Assembly (NCBI RefSeq): GCF_964340395.1
Contig: NC_135551.1
Coordinates: 13,553,003 to 13,617,002 of the forward strand
DNA length: 64,000 bases
Origin: Glandiceps talaboti
Taxonomy: Eukaryota > Hemichordata > Enteropneusta > Spengelidae
Direction of reading: 5' to 3'
Positions 13,679-26,450 of this stretch are shown here, one piece after another. The notes under the pieces were generated by a model. That model had not been told where the DNA came from, did no database searches, and saw nothing but the letters and a program-made list of their open reading frames with translations. Positions within the stretch are counted from its first letter, which is position 1. Each line of letters opens with the position of its first letter. The position numbers were made by a program, and so were the translations under genes.

Positions 13679-15743
13679 ATGGCCACAATATACAGTGCAG
13701 AACGATTTACTGGTACTGCTATTGCAGAAGCGTACCAGAAATTCCGACCAACATACCCAATAGAAGTTGTTCACAGGATATTAACCTTCTTAAGAGTTAA
13801 GGTAAGGCGACCGGGAAAGGTATATGGCAAACTTGTTACCACCATGATCACCATGTTATTGGAGAACCTCTACTTGGAGAACCTGGCCTCCTTTATACGC
13901 TATCTACAAGCAGGACTAATGGGGCTCGAAATTTACATATTTAATTTCTGAGTTGGTTATATCTCACTTGGCACATATGCTCATGCATCGAATAAGAATA
14001 AAACTGGCCAAATAGTCGGACGCTTTCGCCCTAAAGGGAATACGTACGGCCTAGCCTAGTGACTTGACTTTTGATAGCCTCACGCATTCTATTATACAAA
14101 TATGCAGTACTGTGATAGTTTTACGAAGCTCGCCAAATGGAAATGAAGGAGGTTTTAACCATCATTCTACAGATCGAGCTCCATTGAGTCGGTTTGCATG
14201 GGTCTTGTCTCCATGTGTGTCGAGTAGGTGAGTATCCCCGTTTGCCACTGATTTATTTTAAGTGTGATTCCCGTTGTCGTTCTTTTGCTAACAATTGTAC
14301 GTTGTAAACATGCTTCCACATAGTGCAACTAACCAGTCCCGGAAATGCGGGCTAAGGTTATTTGTTACCCTTTTCAGTTTGCACATCTAGTCAAATATAC
14401 TCCTTCGAGTTACTATGACAACACTGTGCATCAAGGTTGATTCATGGTCGTAAAAAGAGATGATTAATGAGTTAAAAGTAATACAGCTGTACATCTTCAC
14501 ATCACTGTATGACAGTGTATAATTTGTACTTGCATAAATAAATAGCACAATTTACTATTAAACATTCTCATTTGTGGAAATAAAGGCCATAATGTAAGTT
14601 AACCTAAATTTTAATAACAAGGCATATGTGTACGAAATGTAACAGTTAATTTGGTTCAAGTCATCACAGTATACCCACAATTCAAGTCTCTGTGTATACG
14701 CTGTTTTTCCTTTGTTTTTCACATATCTTCTACACAGAATCCAGGTCCTTGGAGGTTAGCCATTGATGTCGGTTGTGGTTCTGGTCAAAGTACAAGGATT
14801 CTGTCTGACCATTTTGAGACAGTCATAGGACGTGACGTCAGTAAAGATCAGATCGACGAAGCAAGGAAAACTGGACATCCAAGAAATGTTAAATTTGAGT
14901 AAGTATGCCAACCAAACATCATATCACACTGAAGGGTAGTGCATGCTCCCGTATATGTAACCTTTTCTTTTTTAACATGGCCTCTACCTGAGGTATCCCT
15001 AAACATGGGATTGATAAAGACTTGTACTGATTCAGGGCTTAAGAATTCACTCAAAATGTCATGTATAAGGTTAAACCTCTTTCAAAAAGTCAAAAAAAAA
15101 TCACGCCCTTCGAACATGGAGTAGCCTCTCGTATTTACGTAGGTGTTTGCCGTGTCTTCAAATCTGACTCATCTCGTTGTTACCTTTCGCTATCGCACAC
15201 AATTGAGACCACAAACATGTTTGTGGTTTACAACAATCACTGATATACAACTGACCGAAAGCGGATAATTATAGATAAAGTAAGAATACGTCAAAGTGCG
15301 AAATGTATTCGGTTTTATTTTAGATTTGACAATTTAGGCGCATAATCTACCTGTTGAATCACAGACGAACTTTGTAGACGAACTTTGTTATTTAAGTGTA
15401 ATAATTTCTTTAACACTATATGTGTAAAGATGATACAGACTACTCGAGCAAAAACGTGGAGGCATGTATCACATTAGTACATATACTAACTGGTCATATT
15501 TGCGTAAATCTACTCTCTAAATAATACAATTACTGTAGCTCAAGACTCTAGAATGGAAGGTGTACTCCATATGCATGTTCCTATCAAAATATATGATGTA
15601 GTATGGGCATAAATACTTCTAAGTACTGTAAGTCTAACCTGAAGTGACTTGTGACAGGGTTGGGTTTAGTCATTTTTGGAATGGGTTACTTATTCATTGC
15701 TTCTATAATAACTGTACCTGTAATTACATTCCATGTAAGTGTA

Positions 15744-15776
<33 letters not shown>

Positions 15777-15796
15777 AAACAACAACAACGACAACG

Positions 15797-15829
<33 letters not shown>

Positions 15830-16160
15830 GTCATGAGGTGTCTCATGTTCTCACAAAAATCTCATATTTTGTATATATTGAATGCGTTATATGCGATGAG
15901 CAACGTTACATTTTGCAGAATTGGTAGTGATGTGTCTCTGCCAGCTGAAGACAACACTCTTGACCTCGTGACAACAGCTCAAGCAGCTCACTGGTTTCAT
16001 TTGGAGAAATTTTACAAAGAAGTAGTACTCAAACCAAATGGTTGTCTTGCTGTGTACGGGTATGGGCTGGCCCTCTTCAATAAAAACGCCAATGGTCCTG
16101 AACTCCAGGCTATACAGAACGAGGTTAGCAAGATGTGTTGTACACGCATCAAACGTGATG

Positions 16161-16192
<32 letters not shown>

Positions 16193-19100
16193 TGTATGTA
16201 TGTATGTATGTATGTTGTCATGTGGGATTTAATATGAATTAGAATGCATTTTATACATAGCATATCAGATAGTTGAATTTTACAGTTCATAACTTCCAAT
16301 CAAAGTATAACGAATCATAAAAACTGACATAAATGACGATAAAGCTAAACCAAATTACTGAAAAAAATAACAAGCATTTCAGCTTTAGGTCATCATAAAC
16401 AACGACAAGCCATGCATAACGAATTGCTGATCATGTCAATATATTTCATATGTTAAGCCATTCTGTCTTTTTAGTTTTATTTTGAAACCCTGGATGGCTT
16501 TTGGGAAGATAGAACAAAACACGTGTTTTCACTGCATGCTGATACTGAAATTCCCTACAGGGAATTTGAAAGGTTAGTTTGTGTACCCTCACCAATCCTT
16601 TGTCTTTTTCCGGGTGTTCGCAGCCTTCCCACATCCTACCTTGTGTAATAGACAATCGGATCTCGCGCTTTCAAGTAGCCAATCAATCGGATGAGTGTTA
16701 CGTTGGCAGCTGCGCACGCTGAAGAAAATGGAAAAAAACACAAGTAAACGAACTACCCTTAATACACAAAACGTTTAGGTCAACATGTACGGAGACTCTG
16801 AATGATTTTGAAAGAAACGTGCTGATTTGTTGTAGAAACCTTACAAGGTCCTTGAGATTCAAGCAGGATTGTCGATTTAAAATGGTAGAATGTGGGAAGG
16901 TTGCGATCAACCAGAACAAAACAAACATGACACACGATGGAAATAGAGGTAAATAAAGACATCTAGTTGCTTTCACCACATCAGATTTTAATCAGATTGT
17001 ACCCTCACATCTCCTCGCAAGGTAAAGTAAATAATAATGGTCATAGATGTAACTTCATATTGCACCAAGAGATACTAGTAGCTCACCAAAGACTTCGCCA
17101 AGTATCCATCAATTCAGTGACAAAATGGACTGAATGTTTGCACAGATGAGCTGCCGTCTTTCTAATTAATAAGAGTCCAGATATGCAAACACAAAGAAGA
17201 ACAATATATGTTAGATATGATGACTAAACCCGAAATATAAGGATTAGTTTAAATCGCAAAAAATAAAAGTTGGGTCAAGCAGAGGGACAACATTCATGTA
17301 CGTAGTTGATGGTGACATTACAATGGCATCTCATTGAAATATGTTTCATGGCGAAATGTCAAGATCAATGATGTTCAAATTGGGTGAAAATAATCGACTT
17401 AAGGTTAAACAACTTATACTTACTATAAGTCTTTAAAACCACTATAAATATTGATTGGTATATACTATCTGTTGTGGAGATTCCCAGAAGCATCTGGATG
17501 AAAACAAACTAACTTGTTATTAGAAGCTTGCTGATTGCCATGACACTTGCTGATCGTGGTGTTTCCATTAGGAATACATATGTAACATTCCAAATACAAG
17601 ATATTCATCATATTCCTGAAGTATAAATGTAGTAGTTTTTTTATTAAACACCCTTGACATGGCAGATTGAAGAGGTTGCTAGTTATAGTGACTTTCTTAA
17701 AAGTGCAAGATCACAAAAGGGGGTAAAACCCAAGATAAGTAATAACATTTATGGTAACATTTCAAAAAAGTATTATATGTAGTATAGCAACAATGATCAT
17801 AATGGAAATTGTGTATCTCATTCATTTAAAATCAATTTGTTACAAATTCATTGCCACTTTTAACATTTCGGAACGTGGTTTGGTAAACACAGTGAAGGAA
17901 ATTATAATAAAGATGAAACGGGCAAAATATATTATGAATTCTGATGTCCAGAAAATGTCATTTTTGTTTGTGCGCCCACGGGCATGAGGCAACACTTCTG
18001 GTGTCTACAACAATATTGAATAACATGAATAGGCATCAAAAAGTTGTTATAATTATTTCAGTATCTTGAATCGGTATTTAATATCTAATTATAATACAGA
18101 GAGAAATACATATATTTAACTCGATCGAATCGCGCTGGAATATAAATAGAATACACGGGACGCTGCGCTGTAAAGTGTACCGATTGATTACCGCCCCCAA
18201 TGGCCGTAGAATTTACTTCTCTGTCTTGTCGCGCGATCGCGAGCTCAAATGATTCGAATCTTGGCAAACGGCCATGCAAATACTGGAATTTGAAAATTTG
18301 ACCTACACGAACTCAGCATTTGCTAAATTTGCTCAAATTGCTCATTTGCCGAAAAAGCAAGGGTAGGACACTTTGGTGTTCTGAAACCACATCGCCCTCG
18401 ATCACGGACGCTTTCTGTTTCAGGCAAACTTACGAATATTTGTTTAATCTGTCAGATGATGTTGTTACGTTTTCTCCTTCATTCAGAGTGTATAAGCTTA
18501 TTTTGAAGAGACACAGATATGGCGACTACTCTTTAATGATTATTTTTACGTAATTTTCTGAAAATAATATAGACCGGAATCAACTGTGTGTTCGAGCCTA
18601 CCACAACTCTTCAGCACCAAATATTGATTAAAGTAAAATATTATCAATTGCGTTTTTGGTTATTTCCCCCCACAAAAGACGCGACGTTTCAGAGCTTCAT
18701 TTAATCTAAATTGCTGTTTTAATGTCCCACAAACTTCACAATGTACTGCAACATGAGAGACTGAACCTTGGTGAGATGTTTCAAGAAGTGTTATTATGCA
18801 GATTTTCTTCAATTTGTTTACACAATTGGCCCTAGCAACCATGACCACGCCCATAGCAACAGCCAAACGGTCATGTATTTCACAAAGATAACACGGATTA
18901 ATAGACAATTGGATAAAAATTCAAGAAAATGTATGTAAATTTACATAGCAACAAGACCACGCCAATAGCAACAGCCAAATAATCACGTATATTGCAAATA
19001 TAACAACAGGAATAGAAAGACAAATGACTAAACATTCAACAAATGTATGCAAATGTGCTTAGCAACAAGACCACACCCATAGAAACAGCCAAATGATCAC

Positions 19101-21256
19101 ATATTGCGAAGGTAACAACGGGGATAATAGATAAAATTGACATTCAAAAAATGTATGTAAATTTGCCTAACAACAAGACCACAACCATAGCAACAGTCAA
19201 ACAATCATGCGTATTGCAAAGATAACAACAGGAATTGAAAGCCAAATGAATAAACATTCAAACAATTCATGCAAATGTACCTATCAACAAGACCACGCCC
19301 ATAGTAACAGCCAAATGATCACATATATTGCGAGAAGATACAAGAGGATTAATAGACATGAATAAACATTTTAAAATGTATGCAAATATGCCTAGCAACA
19401 GGACCACATCCATAGTAACAGCCAAATGATCACGTATATTGCGAAGATAATATCAGGAATTCATACGCAAGTGAACAAAAACATACACAAATGTATGCAA
19501 ATATATCAAACAACATGACCACGCCCATAGCAACAGCCAAATGATCGCGTATATCGCAAAGATAGCAATATGGTTGGATAGGCAACAACTGGATAGTCAT
19601 TCAGCAAATGAACACCTATTGTTAGAATGGACTAGCATATGGATGAACATTTTTAAAAACTGTACAGTTGTCCTACAACGCCATTGGTCACAGGCGTCAC
19701 TAAATTATGACGATAACGGCTGCAAAGCATATAAGGTATAGCGCTGTCGTTGCTGATGACAATGTTCGTATTCATAACTTTTTTAAACAAAACAAAAGTA
19801 TGTCAACGAAGCTGCAAAAAGCTCGTGCGCGACAGTGTTGTCCTAACATTTATGCAATGATGTTTGGATTAGTTAGTAGCAGGATAGGTTAAGATGTAAT
19901 TTCTTAATTTCTCGCAGAGATGATTCAATGTCTATTGAAATGGTCTATAGGATTGAAGACTTTGTTGGTTACCTTAGTTCTTCGTCATCTTATCATCAGT
20001 ATATTAAGACATACCCAGACAAAACAAACCTTCTACAAGACGTCTTACAAAAGTAAGTGATATTTCGAATGACTTCTGTATCAGTTTGATGACAGTTTGT
20101 GCATATATTACGAAGACTAATTTACATTTAAAAGTGATGGTCACAGCACCCAAACAGACAGATGAATTAATCAGAACTGTACTGTATTACCATGTCATAG
20201 TTTTAAAAGGTTTGATTCTGAATTTTATAACAAGCTATTGATTACCATGGCAACCATTAATGTGATTTTTTATGGTGTCGTTAACCCCAAAAAATGTATT
20301 GATGAACATAAAATATTGATGTCAACATTATGTCACGTTAGACAGAATGGTGAACTTTGATTTACATCATCATAGGTTACCATGGTATCTTTGCAGGTTT
20401 GCCAAGGCTTTATAATTGTATTGTTAATGTAAGTATGATCGTTGCATTATTTGAGAGTATGGGTATACCATTTGGTTTCAATTTTGTGATTTAGTCACAT
20501 CCCTTCCCGACCGCACCACCACTTGCTACCAATATTGTGTGCATTTCAGACAATTTGTGGTATAAACCACGAGCCGAGGTGATACAGATAACAAGAGCAA
20601 ATCACACATGCATCTGATCTGGCGTTTATGTAACTGTTTACGTATTGATGCGGTCATATATATATTGTGATATATAACATATGGAAAGTTAGACTCTCTT
20701 ACAGCCCTTGGAGCTTCGCTTCACTAAAATTAAAGCTGAACGAATTATTTTGTATGTACCGATGCCAGCTAAATAACCGTACTCGAATATCCTTGTACTG
20801 TGCGCCCTCATCGACTATGATAGAGATAACCATTCGTTGACGTGTGACTGTGACGCTCCGTGTTATAGCGGCTTCGCGAAAACACGGAGAGTCGCAGTCA
20901 CACGTCAACGAACAAACATCTCTAGGTGGTCGATGAGGGCGCACAGTACAAGGTTAATTGAGTACGATTATTGAGTACGTTATGTAGACGGTATCGGTAC
21001 ATACAAATAATTCATTTAGCGTCAATTTTAGTAAAGCGAAGCTCCGATGACTGTGAGAGAGTCTAATGGAAAGTATGGATGAGCACAAGAACCAAAAAGC
21101 GGAGATTAATCAAATTTCATTTTTGTCCTTCTTTTCAGATTCGTAAATGCATTTGATGTGAAGACTGTTACAGAGCAGCCATCGATGAAAGTCACATATC
21201 CGATCTTCCTCCTGTTAGGCAGAAAACCTATTGATTCCACACAAATAGTTACCTAA
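13679..21256 (+). CDS. Class I SAM-dependent methyltransferase, six exons, 279 aa
   Basis: I assemble exons 13679-13801, 14738-14898, 15919-16123, 16475-16572, 19918-20052 and 21139-21256. All introns begin GT and end AG, the phases agree, and the sum is 840 bases (279 codons plus stop). The protein starts near SAERFTG and has EAYQKFRPTYP, typical of the family of putative cytosolic methyltransferases annotated in many invertebrates and Dictyostelium. SAM-binding motif I is AIDVGCGSGQST in exon 2, the acidic residue after strand 2 lies in VIGRDVS, and the post-II/III region is NTLDLVTTAQAAHWF with LKPNG in exon 3. Length matches the family. The substrate cannot be read from sequence. The start was chosen at ATGGCC because it gives the conserved N-terminus; an in-frame ATG lies six codons upstream. 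Introns carry simple repeats, and introns 4 and 5 carry a minisatellite and a MITE. It is unrelated to the Ig cluster. Confidence 0.88.
15747..15830. repeat. (CAA)n microsatellite in intron 2
   Basis: A slightly interrupted CAA trinucleotide run upstream of methyltransferase exon 3. The 197-aa open frame that crosses it joins intron and exon 3 and is not a protein. Confidence 0.95.
16161..16215. repeat. (TATG)n microsatellite in intron 3
   Basis: TATG repeats begin about 38 bases after the exon 3 donor site of the methyltransferase gene. Confidence 0.95.
18830..19600. repeat. Minisatellite of about 115 bp, about seven copies, in intron 4
   Basis: The motif GACCACGCCCATAGCAACAG recurs at about 18850, 18956, 19070, 19180, 19298, 19404 and 19520, each followed by CCAAATGATCACGTAT-like and AACATTCAA-like segments. 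Copies differ by substitutions and small indels. The same unit occurs in inverse orientation at 24650-25115 and 32800-33290, so it is a dispersed repeat core rather than a local expansion only. Confidence 0.85.
20690..21065. mobile_element. Palindromic (fold-back) MITE, intron 5
   Basis: A 376-bp element runs from TAGACTCTCTTACAG to the inverse CTGTGAGAGAGTCTA. The two halves are long inverted repeats, meeting at a centre near 20875, and share landmarks such as TGTGCGCCCTCATCGA and CACGTCAACGAA. It is bounded by an exact nine-base duplication, ATGGAAAGT (20681-20689 and 21066-21074). Nine-base duplications with very long inverted repeats are typical of Mutator-type elements; Merlin is an alternative. 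It lies about 70 bases upstream of the last methyltransferase exon and carries no gene. Confidence 0.85.
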
Positions 21257-21357
21257 TTTAAATTACGTGTATTGCACCAGTGACTCTTTTCGAGCTCGAG
21301 GCTTTGTGAGAATTTATTTGATATCTTAGGTTCAGTTGATAATCTGCCTTATAGAAA

Positions 21358-21363
21358 AATAAA
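21358..21363 (+). promoter_or_regulatory. Polyadenylation signal AATAAA
   Basis: A canonical AATAAA about 100 bases after the methyltransferase stop codon; the position is right for that gene's 3' end. Confidence 0.5.
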
Positions 21364-21567
21364 AGAGCGGATTACATCCCAGATACTTGGTGAAATGTAC
21401 AAATTTTACTGTTTCTACGAATAACGATTTTTACATATGTACTAATCAGAATATACTTTAGCTAACAGTTGTAAACACATGATCTTAATTTGAGATTTAT
21501 GGATTTACTCTTCATCAGAGCTAAATAACAATTGGATCTTACTACAGAAAAAAAATCTAGTCTTTAT

Positions 21568-21640
21568 TGGAATTCGAACCCAGGACCACCTCTGACTACT
21601 AATCTTGAGCTCTAACGCCACCGGCATCCGATGTTAAAAA
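21568..21640 (-). repeat. Degenerate tRNA-like sequence or SINE head
   Basis: On the minus strand a box A-like TGGCGTTAGAGC is followed about 33 bases later by a box B-like GGTTCGAATTCC (one extra base compared with the consensus). No fold was computed. A decayed tRNA pseudogene or the head of a tRNA-derived SINE is most likely. A functional tRNA is unlikely. Confidence 0.4.
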
Positions 21641-22080
21641 TATTTTGTTTTCGCTGAAATATTTAAAGAAGGGGAGGGCCATATGTTAGTAAAAGGAAAT
21701 TGAGGGACGGTCATTTTTAACACAAGGGACTGGGGGTCATATTTTATGCCACAGACCCCCCACCCCCACCTTTTCTGTAATTAGTGAAGGCTCCCTAATA
21801 AGATGTGCTAAGCGACCGTGTGCGGTTAACACCATCAATCCTGCTATGGAGCCCATTGTTGGACATCTTACAAGCGAGAACTGAAGGCGACGTGCAATCC
21901 TAGAAGTGTTTACACTAACCAAGTTAAAGTTTAATTTGAATAAGAGGTACAATTTAAAAAGAAAGAGAATAACAAAATATCACGTCGAATGCGCTGAGAC
22001 GGAATATCTAAAACGACTTAAGGAAATACGTTTGTCTCACACGTACAACAGGCAGTAATCAAGCAAAACATTGTAGTCTA
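21641..22080. other. Gene-free stretch before the duplicated units
   Basis: G-rich and C-rich tracts around 21665-21775 (runs of GGGGG and CCCCC) resemble tracts at 7820-7860 and 61840-61880, which suggests an unrecognised repeat end. No exon seen. Confidence 0.35.
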
Positions 22081-23116
22081 AGAGCAAGTTCAAAACTTTA
22101 ATATTTCGTACTCTCTGTCAACCTTATTAGACCTAATTAATTCCTTAATTACTTCTGTATAATAGACCATTTTGAACTTAAAATTTCCCAGTCCTGCACC
22201 TTACACATCCGTTCATAATAGTGAATTGTAGAAGTAGCAATAAGTATTGTAAATTGAAACACATTCATCAAATGAAATTACACATATATATGACTGTTTC
22301 ATAAGATAGCAATGCCGTCGTGTTTATCTTCCAACACTTAATAAATTTATGAGTGTATAATTATTGTCAATGGGTCTTTGCTATTGAAAATCAGCACTAC
22401 CAATTAATGAGTTTTTTACCGTTGTATTAAACAGGACCATCGATCTGCTCAAAGGTGTTTTTTAAAGTTTGAATTATGATATTTCTATCAGCACCGATAT
22501 ATTTCTTCCACGTCCTAACGTCCTCTTCCCTACTGACATAGGAGACACGTGACACTTACAAAATTAGAGAATTTGTAGGCAGTTTTCTTGTTTAAGTTGA
22601 ATTGTTCACAAATAATGTAAGAGACTTGCAGTCAGTATTGATGGAATGTCCATCTTATATTTCTTTCATCATTTTTTCTCTTCTTCAGTTTGATCCATTG
22701 TTGCACAAATGACTAAGTAACAGCCCTGGTCTTTTTTTAACTGTGCAAATAAGTTTGCTTTCAAAATTTAAAACTTACTCTCTCTGTGTGTGTATATATG
22801 GGCCTATACAAGTTAAATGTTAAAGCGCAGTTGTAAAATGGTATGCCCTCTGCTAGGGATATTCAGTAGTAAGAGTACATTAAGGAGTAAAAAAATTGAC
22901 TTATTCAGGGGATGAGACTAGAGGATTTGGATCTAGAAAACAATGTTCATTTTCAACCACCATGGCAGCAAATTGTTTCAAAAGCAACTATGCAGCATTT
23001 TACTTGTCTATCCAGTAGCGTACATATACTTTAAAAAGGGTATTTTCATCGTGTCGCATTGCGTTGCGTAGCAATTACTGACATCCCTAGTCCCGTGTCA
23101 ATCAATCAACATTCTA

Positions 23117-23141
23117 TACATACATACACACATACAGACCA

Positions 23142-23172
<31 letters not shown>

Positions 23173-23201
23173 TACTTGCATACATACATACATACATACA
23201 T

Positions 23202-23236
<35 letters not shown>

Positions 23237-23305
23237 TATATATACATACATACATACATACATACACACACACACATACATACATACATACATACATACA
23301 TACAT

Positions 23306-23345
<40 letters not shown>

Positions 23346-23412
23346 ACATACATACATACATACATACATACATACATACATACATACATACATACATACA
23401 TACATACATAAA
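23117..23412. repeat. Compound (CAGA)n/(CATA)n/(CA)n microsatellite
   Basis: Alternating CAGA, CATA and CA blocks. The equivalent tract in unit 2 is at 31393-31628, and in unit 3 it is expanded at 37290-37745. Confidence 0.95.
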
Positions 23413-24649
23413 CATTTTGTGCATTTTATTTAGATATGTAGACATATAATCTTATTGAGTTACAAACACGAAGTTGTCCTGTTCGGTTATAGAGAAATAA
23501 ATAGTAACATTCTTTTACTGAGAGTCAAAACCAAAATATCCATTTCTCGACATTATGACCATCTTAATATTAAAGGACATAACTGATTGATAATTATGTA
23601 ATTTGAAAAAAAAAGATCTACCTCCACTCTCTTTCTTTCCTCTATTTCTACCACGACTACCTTAACAATGTTCATTGAACAACGATATTTCATTCTCACT
23701 AGCCAGAGCATTTTTTTCCGGGCTGACGCAGCGAAAAATGGCTGATAAAACTCGCCGTAGAGGACGATGATGTATGACGATGCGATATTTCCAAATTTGA
23801 ATACATAACTAAGAGTTGATACATTAATGGTAATTTTTTTTACACTATTGGTTACAAAAGATTGGTTAAGTTTGACATACTACAATATCGGGTTGATACA
23901 TTATAGATTATAGGCGAGATCAATAGTTCAATGTAGTGTAAAATATATTATTTTACTTCAAGGGGTCGTGGGGTCGAGGGTTGGTGTTGAGCCCCATTTT
24001 AGTTCTCATCCCACAAAAATGGTTTTATGAGTTAGTACCAGGTCCCCTTGATACAAAACATGTTTACAAAATGTCCATGAATCTGTACGCCTAAATACAA
24101 ATACTTATTTAAAAAATGTCAAATTGAGAAATAGAAACATGTTTGCTGCACTAAACGCATGGCACTAAAATAAGTACAATGGGAACAAAAGATGTATTCT
24201 TTCCTCACTACATACTTGCTTTGCAATCATAGCTCTACAAACTACTACATACTTATTTGAATTCAATTGTACTGCCTTAAACATTTTCAATTTTGGCCAT
24301 TGTATTTTAGCTAGAAGGCGGTGGGGCGGGTGGGTGGGTGGGACTGAGGCCTACCTAAAAGGATTATGACAACAAAAAAGGTGGAGTTAAAACAAGCGAT
24401 TTCCATTACATCAGTCGTTTCCCTATTGTACGATTTCGTTGCTTAATCTACAATGTAGTAAGAACAAATCTAATACAAGTCAAGTTCTTAATCGTAAAAC
24501 AAAAATGCTAATAAATAGTTGTACACGTTATGTTTATTACAGTTATTTGATATACTCGAACATTAATAGATTTGCTCTAGTAAATAAATTAAACATACCG
24601 CCAATGGCGTTGTAGCACAACTGTCGTTTTCAAAAATGTTTATCCATAT

Positions 24650-25602
24650 GCTAGTCCTTGCTAACAATAGGTGTTCATTTGCTGAATGACTATCCAGTTG
24701 CCTATCCAACCATGTTGCTATCCTTGCTATATACGCGATCATTTTGCTGTTGCTATGGGCATGGTCATGTTGCTAGGTATATTTGCATACATTTTTCAAT
24801 GTTTTTATTCACTTGTGTATGAATTCTGATATTATCTTTGCAATATACGTGATTATTTGGTTGTTGCTATGGGCTTGGTCTTGTTACTAAGTAAATTTAC
24901 ATAAATTTCTTGAATGATAATTAAATTCTCTATTCATCACTTATCTTTGTGAAATACACGACGGTTTGGCTGTTGATATGGGCGTGGTCATGGTTGCTAG
25001 GGTTATTTGCATATATTTTTTTAATGTTTACTCACCTACCAGATGATGTTATTTGACTAAAATATACTGCCATTTGGTTGTTGCTAAGGGCGTGGTCATG
25101 GTTGCTAACTCTTCTAGAAATATTTCACCAAGTTTCAGTCTCATTGGTCAAGTACTTTTTGAGATAATACATTTTTGACCAAAATTCACATTTCTACACC
25201 TAATTTGCATAATACTGATGGGATCATTATATGCTTATTATTTCTCCATCTACACGCCCACAGATGCATCCCCATTAAATTTCAGCCCAATCTGCTGAGT
25301 AGTTTTGGAATTATAGGTTTTTGAACAAAAAGACACATTTTCAGCCCTTATTTACATATTTCTAAGGGAATTATAATGTCATGAACAAATGTTAATTTAC
25401 TCACATCTAAGAATGTTTCCGTCAAATTTCATGCCAATCTGTCCAGTAGTTTTGGAGTTTAAGTTTTTCGACAAAAAGACACATTTATTTACCAAAAACC
25501 CACATCTCCGATGCAATCATTTTCATTTGAACAATTTCCCAACTAGATACCAGAGGTAACATGACAATTGGTCCGGCAATTTTTTTTTTTAACTTTAAGT
25601 AG

Positions 25603-25672
<70 letters not shown>

Positions 25673-25704
25673 TCCAAACAAACAGACAGACAGATAGACA
25701 GACT

Positions 25705-25735
<31 letters not shown>
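24650..25735 (-). mobile_element. Candidate Helitron-like non-autonomous element, unit 1 copy
   Basis: On the minus strand: a GACA microsatellite, a CA run (25607-25668), about 450 bases of non-coding sequence containing two related segments (TTTCA.GCCAATCTG...AGTAGTTTTGGA), then about four copies of the 115-bp minisatellite found at 18830-19600. Core tandem repeats next to a GACA-type microsatellite are known from Helitron-related short elements in flies and molluscs. No TC or CTRR ends were confirmed, so the class is inference. Confidence 0.4.
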
Positions 25736-25736
<1 letters not shown>

Positions 25737-26450
25737 CTTTGCCATGCCTATAGGACTACTGAACCTTTTCAATTCAGTTGTGCTAAAAACCGATACTTTG
25801 ATGATTGACCTAAGGTCATATCAGTCGCCTAAGAAAACGAATTAAATTGGGGGATTATATTTCCATCGTCTATATGGTTTTGTGGTTGCCAGGTTACACA
25901 AAGCTACAAATACATATGTGTCCATTAAATAAGTCGAGTTAGATACTAACATAGAAAGAGTGTACAGACACAACAATGTATAGCCATGGATGTAGAGACG
26001 TGTGTTTACGAATGTCATTACACCAGTTGACCCAGATATTTTGTTGTACATTTGTTTTATGGTTACTTGTTTATCCGTGGCCTTGCCAGTGCTGAAGGTT
26101 ATGTCAGTTCGTTTATTTCTGACAATTATTGTCTACATGTATTAGAGCACTAATGGGTGACAGCCATGCCCTTATTCACGCCTATATATAGTTATCATTG
26201 GTAGATTTGCCAACCATTGAGAATATGACTGTCACAATCATAATCATATATACAATAATAGCTACCCGGAATCACACAGTCATCAGTTTGTTGTATTCCA
26301 TGTGTATCAGTGCATATGATTGACTTAGGTCCGACCTATTTCTGAGTAAATAAGAGTACCAATGTTGCAACTATGGTAATTACTAACTCGGCAGAAGCAG
26401 TTGACCTTCCAGCAATAGAGTATACATCACCACTTCCTTCAATGAAAGGA
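25550..26450. repeat. Left arm of an inverted repeat in unit 1
   Basis: This arm is the reverse complement, with gaps, of about 29440-30300. Landmarks in order are the GACA/CTGT microsatellite, GGACTACTGAACC, GACCTAAGGTCATATCAGTC, the 3' flank of the short Ig gene and its C-terminal coding end. The arms enclose about 3 kb. Confidence 0.75.

Noticed and set aside
15644-16237. 197-aa plus-strand frame
   Set aside because: It runs through an intron microsatellite, methyltransferase exon 3 and another microsatellite. Only 15919-16123 is coding, as shown by splice sites and family motifs.
18830-19600. CRISPR-like regular repeats
   Set aside because: Period about 115 bp with whole-unit similarity and no unique spacers, in an animal intron: a minisatellite.
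23059-23445. Open frames of 95-124 aa on both strands made of His-Thr-Tyr-Ile or Met-Tyr-Val-Cys repeats (also at 31354-31663, 37246-37769 and 41796-42028)
   Set aside because: They are translations of CATA/TATG/CAGA microsatellites with no other sequence support.
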